Source: Cavenderia fasciculata
Lineage: Eukaryota > Evosea > Eumycetozoa > Acytosteliales > Cavenderiaceae
Direction: 5' to 3'
DNA length: 64,000 nucleotides
NCBI RefSeq assembly: GCF_000203815.1
Contig: NW_004457624.1
Span: 2,604,001-2,668,000, forward strand
Within the stretch, counting starts at the first letter, position 1; every line of letters begins with the position of its first letter. This document shows positions 57,001 to 64,000 of this stretch, one piece after another. The position numbers and the translations under genes were made by a program. The notes under the pieces are model-generated. The model was not told where the DNA came from. It did no database searches and worked only from the letters and a program-made list of their open reading frames with translations.

Positions 57001-57089
57001 TTATTATTTTTCTGTTGTTGTTGATCATTATTATGTTTGGGAGCAAAATTCATAAAAAAAGGGAATAAATTGTTATTCTGTTTGTCCAT
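54036..57089 (-). CDS. Long coiled-coil protein, unknown
   Basis: About six exons on the minus strand: 56225-57089, 55774-56157, 55621-55710, 55205-55556, 54749-55100 and 54036-54689; about 898 aa. Residues 1-280 are disordered (Asn, Gln, Ser, Thr). Residues about 290-745 form an almost unbroken coiled coil. The tail is Pro/Thr/Ser-rich and ends with a conserved-looking RGKISRGRPRVTKPLSNP segment (AT-hook-like GRPR) and GKDVFSFTD. The AT-hook-like motif hints at DNA or chromatin association; no family is recognised. At about 55100-55125 the acceptor is ambiguous: the sequence just upstream also looks coding but in another frame, so the exon start there is provisional. Confidence 0.7.
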
Positions 57090-57301
57090 TCCTATCTCTA
57101 TGTATTTTTCACTAAAATCATATTCATAACTTATGATTCAAAACACACAAAAGGGTAGGTCTGATGGTTTGACTATCTTTTTTATATTCCAATAAACTAA
57201 TTAATTAATTTTACCTAGAATAATAAAAATATAAAACTAATGATCCATCATCATCAGGTTGGTATATAAATTAGGTGTTTTTTATTTTATTATGTCGAGT
57301 T

Positions 57302-57539
57302 TTATTTTGTGTGAGCTCCATTTACAAATACAGGTATACTTGAGACCATGCCATTTCCATTATTATTATTATTATTATTATCTTGTTGTTTGTTAAATTG
57401 TTGTTGTTGTTGTGATTGATAGGGAGATGTTACTTCGTTACTATTGTTATTGTTATTGTTATTATTATTATTGTGAAATATTGGTGATGTAGTTTGTTGA
57501 TCTTTAAAAAAGGTTAGATTAGTATTGCCTATATTACTA

Positions 57540-57574
<35 letters not shown>

Positions 57575-60500
57575 GTATTGTTGTTGTTGTTGTTGTTGTA
57601 TACTCTCATTATTATTATTATTTATCATCCCATTATGATTATTATTATTATTATTATTTTCATGATTATTATTATTATTTTCAAAAGTATTATTACTGTA
57701 TTGTGGTGGTTGCTGTGTTATTTGTTGTGTTGATTGTGTTGGTTGTAAATGTTGTAAATTCATAGCCATTGGAGGAGGTGGCGAAGTGATTGTAGTTAGG
57801 GTCGGAGTACTTGGCATTGCGCTGCTGGATGATTGGGGTGATGGCGAGGCAGCAATGACCGGAGTAGTATTGTTTGGTGATATTTTTGGTTGTTGCATTG
57901 GAGGTGGTGATTGGAGTTGAAGTTGTTGTGGTGGGGCTTGGAATTGTTGGTGAACCAATATAGGCATTGCCGGTGGTGGCGATGTTAGAATAGGTGTTCC
58001 ATTTGGAGATCTCATTTGTTGCATTCCTCCAATTGGTGATTGCATTGTATTTTGTTGTTGTTGTTGTTGTTGCAACTGTTGTTGTTGTTGTTGTTGTTGT
58101 TGCTGTTGTTGAGCTTGTTGTTGGGCGTGTAACTGAGCTTGTTGCTGTTGTTGTTGTTGTTGTTGTTGGAAATGTTGTAAATGTATTTTAAATACACCTA
58201 CTTCATTTTGAATCAATCGATCAAGGATACAAAAATCCTCCTTGTAAAGATTGTCCTCTTTTAATTGATTCTCTGATATTTTATAAATGTTCTTGAATAG
58301 TCTATCTACAGTATTAAAAGTTTCTATTTTTAATTTTTTACATTTCTCTTCAGAAACTAAATAAATAAATAAATAGTACAAACATTAATATTATAAATTA
58401 TTATTATTGATTATTACTAATACATACCGATTGATGATTCAAGTTCTGAAAATATTTGAAAACAACTTAATCTCTTTTTTAAATCCTCGATTGATTGAAA
58501 TGGAGTTTTGTAATCTGGTTCAGTTGCCAACTTTCTTTCAACCATTGCTTCATTAAACTTTTTCTTGAATGCCTCTAGTTCACTCTTTCTCTTCTTGTCA
58601 CTCTTTCGTTTTTTCTTCTTTTCACTCTCTTCTGATGCTTGTTGAGCTGCTTGTTGAGCTTGTGCTTGTGCCTGTGCTTGCGCTTGTGCTTGAGCCTGTG
58701 CCTGTGCCTGTGCTTGTTGTTGAGCTTGTTGTTGAGCTTGTGCCTGTGCCTGTGCTTGTTGTTGTTGTTGTTGTTGTTGTGCCTGTTGTTGTGCTTGTAA
58801 TTGTAATTGTTGCTGTTGTTGTTGTTGATGGAATTGTTGTGCATGTAATTGTTGCTGTTGTTGTTGAGCTTGTTGCTGTTGTGCTTGTAATTGTTGTAAT
58901 TGTTGTTGTTGATGTAATTGTTGTTGAATAAGTAATTGTTGTTGTTGTTGAGTCAATTGAGCTCCTTGGGCAGTCATCAAAGGTACAGATTGTAAAGGTG
59001 TTCCAACATTATTACCATTACTATTGGGAAGTTGTTGAATCGGATAAGGTTTGGGTTGATATTGAGAGGTGGCAGTCGTAGCAGTAGAAACAGATGTTTG
59101 TGGATTAGTTTGAAATGTCATTGGTTGTTGTTGTTGATTGGTGGAAGCTGTCACCGGTGAAGATATTTGTTGTTGTTGTTGTTGATTCGTTCCTTGGGTC
59201 AGAGATGTTGGCAATGGTAGTGATGTTGGTGCCTGTGTAATTGTGTTTGGTTGTTGTTGTTGTTGTTTAAAAATCTGCTGTTGTTGTTGTTGATGTTGTT
59301 GTTGTTGCGCTTGTTGTTGCTGTTGTTGAGCTATCAAACTATACAAATGCATTTGACTTGGTGTGGTACCATATTGTTGAGGATAGGCTGAAAATTGATT
59401 GGGATTGAGTGACGCTGGGATTTGGGTCGGTTGGTATAATTGGAGTTGTGGAGGCAGTGTTTGTGCACCTGGCATTTGGTATTGAGGGGGTTGCGCAGTC
59501 ATCCGTTGCTGTGTTAGCTGTGCCTGTTGTTGTTGAGCCTGTTGTAATTGTAATTGCAATTTCTGTTGTTGATTCAATTGAGCCTGTTGATTCAATTGTG
59601 CTTGTTGATTCAATTGTGCCTGTTGTTGTTGTTGTTGTTGCTGTTGTTGTAAATGTTGTTGTTGAAATTGTGGCATGCTTGCAACAAGCTGTGGTATAGT
59701 ATGTACGGGAGAAATACCGGCTGGCTGAGGCTGAGCGGTTGGCTGCTGTTGTTGTTGTTGCTGGGGTAGAGGAAGAGGTGGGGGAGGTTGAGTGATAGTT
59801 TGAGGTGGCTTATTTACAACGGATTGTTGAGCTTGTTGCTGAGGCGTTTGTGGCTGTTGGATGGGTGTGTTTGGCTGTTGCAGCTGCGGTGTAGTTGGGG
59901 TTTGCGGATTATTTAAAAAGGGTGTCGAGTAGGCCTGAGGTGGTTGTGGGGTTTGAGGCTGTTGCTGACTCGGAGTATATACTTGAGCTGGTGATACGTG
60001 CGGCATCGGTGTCGAAGGACTAGTATGTTGTGGTCCAATCATAGGAGAGTGCATATTTTGATTTGGTGTATTTATAGATTGTTGTTGTTGTTGATGATTT
60101 ATGCCCGGCGATGGGTTTGGTGAAATGTGATGTTGTGGTGGAGGTGATACCATGTTTTGATGAGGATGATATGGTGATCCTTGAATTGCCACTGATCCCA
60201 TTTGTTGTTGAGAATTATTATAATATTGTTGTTGTTGAGGTTGAGGTTGTTGTTGCTGCTGCTGCTGAGCAATTGGTGATGAAGTCTAAATAGTTTAAAA
60301 AAAAAAAAAAAGATAAATGGTTAGCTACTTCTAAACTTTAGAATACACTCGATAGTGATATATCTATCAATCCATAACTTACATGATATTGTTGTTGCTG
60401 TTGTGGTTGTTGTTGTTGTTGTTGTTGTAGAGATTGATCATCTTTTGGACCATCCATTGAATTACTTCTATTTGATATGTTATTGTTATTACCATTGTTT

Positions 60501-60712
60501 GTATATGCGTTGTTGTTATTAAACTCATACTCCACGTCTGCAAAGTTGTTATTGTTTATATCCATTTCGTCTAGATTATCTTCTTTTTTACCGACGGTAA
60601 AGTTATGATGTTGTTGTAGTTGTTGTTGATATTGTGCACTATTGTATCCTGTTTCACTTGAACCATTGGTGTTGTTGTTATTTTGTTGTGATAGGTGATT
60701 TTGATCCATCAT
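57302..60712 (-). CDS. GLTSCR1-domain Q-rich protein, ncBAF (SWI/SNF) subunit homologue
   Basis: Three exons on the minus strand: 60383-60712, 58428-60285 and 57302-58356. The introns are in phase; the protein has 1080 aa. Most of it is Gln-, Asn- and Pro-rich low complexity with long Q runs and QA runs, typical of dictyostelid transcription factors. Between the two low-complexity halves lies a basic helix (KKKKRKSDKKRK, about 655-670) and a GLTSCR1-like domain (about 690-790): EPDYKTPFQSIEDLKKRLSC...IFSELESSI, then EKCKKLKIE...FKNIYK...NLYKEDFCILDRLIQNE. In mammals, GLTSCR1/GLTSCR1L (BICRA/BICRAL) define the non-canonical BAF chromatin remodelling complex through this domain, and yeast has no clear equivalent. 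A nuclear scaffold role is inferred. Confidence 0.82.
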
Positions 60713-62532
60713 ATGACCAACTAATGGTATAATGTGAATATGTATGTATGTATGTAGATGTTGTAGATAGGTAATGATACTACTTGATTGAAGAGGTTAA
60801 CGATCGTAATACTACTACCTGTATTGTATTACTTTATATTTGGCTGTCTCCTTTCCTCTCTCCTTCTCTCTCTCTTGATACTCTACTCTACTCTATTTGT
60901 TATTAAACATCAAAATGACCTATGATAGTATCTTTACCATGACCTCGTGGGAATGTGTGAAATGAATAATAGGATGGGAATGGAATGGAATGATCGATCG
61001 ACGATCTAATCTATCAATGAATCAAGTACTATAAGTAAAGCAGCCGAGTTCACTCTGTAAAGACCAATTTAATTTAATTTAATTTAATATAGTGTAATCT
61101 AATTACATTGTTACAGTATATAATAATACATATGGGGTAGTAATAAATAAAAAGTTAATAATCATTTAATCATTCATCATAATATAAAGAAAGAGAAAGA
61201 GAAAGAAGGGTAGAGTGGATGATGGTGATGGATGGATGATAGGAACAAACAAACAAACAAAATAAATATAATATAATATAATATAATATAATATAATATA
61301 ATATAATGTGAACGACGAACCTTGTGGTGGTGGAGCCTGTGCAGTTGGTTGGTTGGTTGGTTTGGTTGGTTGTGTTGTGCTGTCAGCAGAGTGTAGGGTA
61401 TCTAATAAGTTTACTCTTTTCTTTTTTTTTTTTTATTATTATTATTATTAATAGCAGCTTGAAAAAGCTCATTAATAAACAACATCACCTCATCCAACTC
61501 CTCCCTCACAATTATTTTTTTTTAATTTTTTTAAATTTTTTTGAACCTTACCTCATAATCACAAATCATAGTTATAGGTTTACAGTAGTTTAAAAGATAC
61601 AAACGACGACGATGATGATGATCATAGTATTAGAACTGAAACGAAACGACAATAATTAATTAAACTAATCCTCTTCCTGTTGATGACGAGAATCAATGCT
61701 AACAAGAGAGAACGGGATCGATCGCATTCAATACAAATTAGGGTAGCTCGCACAAGCTGCCACCCCCCACCCAGTGAGAATTGTTTTTTTTTTTTTTCAA
61801 AACACAAATTTACAAACGTAGTCATTACATTATTCTTGGTTTGTTGTGATCCCCATCCCCTTCCTCTACGGTCACCCCCTCCTCCCCAACACCCATCATT
61901 CATCATCAATCGATCCCACTCATAATTATAATTGGATTGTTTCATACCAACAACCATTTCAATCCCGATGTTACTATGTGATTTTTTTAAATTTAATCAA
62001 CTGCAACAATTTAAATATTAGAAATAATATATATATTTATTTATTGTTTTCTAAAAAGAAGAAGAAGAATACTTCTTTACACAACCGACGATGATATATA
62101 AATACTCCTTAAGATATGTAAAATAGTTTCTAAGTGGTCTGAATTACCAAAAACTGGAATTAGCTGTGCACTCTCAGAAGTGTTGTCCGTTTGATTGTTC
62201 GATTTTTGTGTCATTGTTGTTTCAAAGTCCCAAACCCAACAATAATACAAATTGTTTTCAAAGATCAAACACTTATCATAACAATACAATAAATAATAAA
62301 CACAGGTCAAGTTGTTTATTTTAATCTTAGTAATAATAATAATAAGTAATAACGCACACTCAACAACCCCCAACCCTATTAATTAATTAATTAATCAAGA
62401 GTTCAACGAACGAGGGTCACAGTCAACAACTCCCTCCTTTAACAACAAATTATCCGTTGGATCAATCAATCTATTTATTTATTTATTTATTTAATTATTT
62501 ACCTTTATATAAAGAAAACAATCATTATCATC
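60713..62532. other. 1.8-kb intergenic region with simple repeats
   Basis: It lies between the GLTSCR1-domain gene (minus) and a GNAT-like gene (plus). It contains the AATAT array at 61263-61307, GAAAGA repeats near 61186-61206, GGTT repeats near 61338-61372 and T-runs. A 98-codon minus frame at 62077-62373 includes a plausible-looking 45-residue end (MTQKSNNQTDNTSESAQLIP) but lacks supporting features and is not called. Confidence 0.55.
61263..61307. repeat. AATATAATAT tandem array
   Basis: About nine copies of a 5-bp AATAT unit in the intergenic region. Confidence 0.85.
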
Positions 62533-63664
62533 ATGAGTTTATTATCATCATCATCATCAATATCATCAAATGAAGAGGAGGTGATTGAATTGTATCAAAT
62601 CAAAGATAGTAGTATTTTATTGCCACATGTCGATCGATTCAAACAATCGGTTCGAATCAAAGGAATCATTACCAACAAGGAGGGTCTCAACTATATTGCA
62701 TTTGTCGATATCGAGGCATCACCAACCATCATGCTTTTCATCGATATTGTTCGTGGTCAACTCAGTATCTTTACCAATGACATTGTACGATTCAAGCGAT
62801 ATGTAAACAGTGTCGACTGGAAGAAGGGTTTCTTATCCAACCCAAAATATCAAATTGACATGGATCCAACTACCTATCCATATCAAAAGGATGGTCTAGT
62901 TGATCATTTATTACCTTCATCGTAAGTCAAAACAAAACATATATCATCACTCTCTCAACTAACACATTATTTATTTGTTACAATGCCACACCATTGAATA
63001 GAAGATATTTGGCATTTGCGTCATTGGGATTAGAAGAAAATGATATATTGGAAGATGTACTACGAAGACAAGGTTTAAAGATTGAACCAAGTCCAGAAAT
63101 ATTTGATTTGTTAATGTTGCCAATCGAAAGTAAACAAGATAAAATTGAAGATTTAAAACAATATTTAGAAGGTGGTGAATCACCAATTACATTTGATGAA
63201 GCTGATGTTGTTGGTATGAAACAAAATGAAGAAGATGTTGGAACAAGAAAGAAACAAATGATAAGTATATATATTAATACTTCTCTTTTTACCTTTTTTT
63301 TTTTTTAGATAATAATTGGACATATAGATCAACAAAGAGTTTAGCATTTATGAGATGGACAACAAAACATTCAATAACCTCTTGTGTTAGAGGAGGTAAA
63401 GAAAATGAAATCATATCTTGGGCCATTCAATATACCGATGGATCTGTTGGATCATTGTTTACACTTCCCAAACATCGTGGTAATTCATATGCAATGCGAG
63501 TCGTTGCCGATATCTTAATCAAATGTCTAAGCAAACCATATCTTCTTGTACCGTTTATCTATATCAATACCGAAAATCAACCTTCACAAAATCTTTTCCG
63601 TAATCTTGGTTTTAGACCAATCACTCTGACAAGATGGTTAACTGCAAGTAATTCACCAAATTAA
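62533..63664 (+). CDS. GNAT-fold acyltransferase-like protein (C-terminal FR47-type domain)
   Basis: Three exons: 62533-62921, 63002-63264 and 63309-63664. Introns of 80 and 44 bp are in phase; the protein has 335 aa. The N-terminal half (about 20-130) includes SSILLPHVDRFKQSVRIKGII and resembles the GLYAT-type N-terminal domain. The C-terminal domain (about 225-325) has the strand EIISWAIQYTDGSVGSLFTL, followed by PKHRGNSYAMRVVADIL, in which HRGNSYA is the acetyl-CoA pyrophosphate loop of GNAT/FR47 proteins, and the final NTENQPSQNLFRNLGFRP, the family hallmark NxxSxxLxxxLGF. The overall plan fits glycine N-acyltransferase-like enzymes; substrate unknown. The 44-bp second intron is unusually short but has standard GT/AG ends. 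Confidence 0.82.
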
Positions 63665-63711
63665 CCAAAATAAACCAATAAAGTAATATACATATTTATA
63701 CCATAAAGAAC

Positions 63712-63713
63712 GA

Positions 63714-63744
<31 letters not shown>
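63712..63744. repeat. (GATT)n microsatellite
   Basis: Eight tandem GATT copies just downstream of the GNAT-like gene; similar GATT runs occur elsewhere in the window (for example 10329-10360). Confidence 0.9.
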
Positions 63745-63747
<3 letters not shown>

Positions 63748-63831
63748 ATTTGATGTATAAGTGTTTTGTTGTTGATTTATTACTATAGTTATTATTGCTG
63801 TTATTGTTATTACTATTATTATTGTTGTTGT

Positions 63832-63926
63832 TTATTCTACATTAAGATCGTATCTAGCTGGGTTAACTTGCCACTGTTTTGGTGGTATGTTTCTTTGCCA
63901 CTTTGAGCCACCTGGGGCATCACATG
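63832..63926 (-). CDS. 3'-terminal exon of a gene continuing beyond the window
   Basis: On the minus strand an AG acceptor (TTTTAG) at about 63927 is followed by an open frame CDAPGGSKWQRNIPPKQWQV... ending NPARYDLNVE and a stop at 63832. The peptide is rich in Trp, Pro and Gln, which is not expected by chance. Only the last 30 or so residues are seen; I do not recognise the family. The upstream part would lie at or beyond 64000. Confidence 0.5.
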
Positions 63927-64000
63927 CTAAAAGGGTAATAAACATAAAGAGTGATTAGATGAGAGAGTCTTTTGATTCAAATACACCAAAATGAAACATT

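Noticed and set aside
58569-58931. 120-codon Val/Leu-rich plus-strand frame
   Set aside because: Complement of Gln/Ala-repeat coding sequence of the GLTSCR1-domain gene.
62077-62373. 98-codon minus-strand frame
   Set aside because: No domain, no splice partner, composition compatible with chance; only the last 45 codons look mildly gene-like.
1-64000. tRNA and rRNA genes
   Set aside because: Scanned by eye for T-arm (GTTCRA) with matching stems and for rRNA cores; candidates such as 28567-28580 do not form a T-stem. A tRNA search program would be decisive.

Overview
The window is nuclear DNA from a social amoeba (dictyostelid). The evidence is AT-rich intergenic DNA, compact genes with short AT-rich introns (mostly about 50-230 bp, GTATGT/GTAAGT donors and T-rich AG acceptors), long Gln, Asn, Thr and Ser tracts, and lineage-typical families: CBM49 cellulose-binding secreted proteins, FNIP-repeat proteins and Dictyostelium-style ankyrin proteins. 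Many exons have a fairly high GC content with C-ending codons. That fits a moderately AT-rich dictyostelid such as Cavenderia or Heterostelium better than D. discoideum; the species is inference.

Layout. 1-6.2 kb: a tandem pair of secreted CBM49 proteins, a coiled-coil protein and a small twin-CX9C protein. 6.4-8.6 kb: a sphingosine kinase, followed by about 3.2 kb of simple-sequence-rich DNA without a convincing gene. 11.8-17.5 kb: a fused ubiquitin-like/hydrolase/SAM protein, a UBE2T-type E2 and the INO80 subunit Ies6/INO80C. 17.5-19.4 kb: an accessory patch with a 22-bp-stem hairpin, a decayed hAT transposase, a minisatellite and a Tudor-like gene whose frame is interrupted. 19.8-25.5 kb: an unusual formin and an FNIP protein. 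25.8-30.1 kb: a two-TM protein, a VAP (ER contact-site) protein and a secreted GDSL/phospholipase-B-like lipase. 30.2-40.7 kb: mitochondrial ABC transporter ATM1/ABCB7, mitoribosomal protein mS25, a 3-hydroxybutyrate dehydrogenase, TOR subunit LST8, an ankyrin protein, cytochrome c1 and a small helical protein. 40.8-44.8 kb: a large inverted repeat (arms about 1.5 kb, spacer about 0.9 kb) enclosing a P450 fragment and a third partial repeat copy. 45.5-52.1 kb: a GNAT-like acetyltransferase, a small repeat protein, an EGF/FN3-like surface protein, a strictosidine-synthase-like protein and malate dehydrogenase. 52.1-60.7 kb: a divergent group II chaperonin, a long coiled-coil protein and a GLTSCR1-domain (ncBAF-type) Q-rich protein. 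62.5-64 kb: a second GNAT-like gene and the 3' end of another gene.

The genes are monocistronic and mostly unrelated in function. Loose themes are mitochondrial function (ATM1, mS25, hydroxybutyrate dehydrogenase, cytochrome c1, malate dehydrogenase, perhaps the twin-CX9C protein) and chromatin or DNA repair (INO80C, GLTSCR1-domain protein, UBE2T). Gene models were spliced by hand: donors, acceptors and reading phase were checked, but there is no transcript evidence. The most unusual items are the 4-kb inverted repeat, the UBL-hydrolase-SAM fusion, the formin with no recognisable GBD/FH3 region, the divergent chaperonin and the accessory patch at 17.5-19.4 kb.
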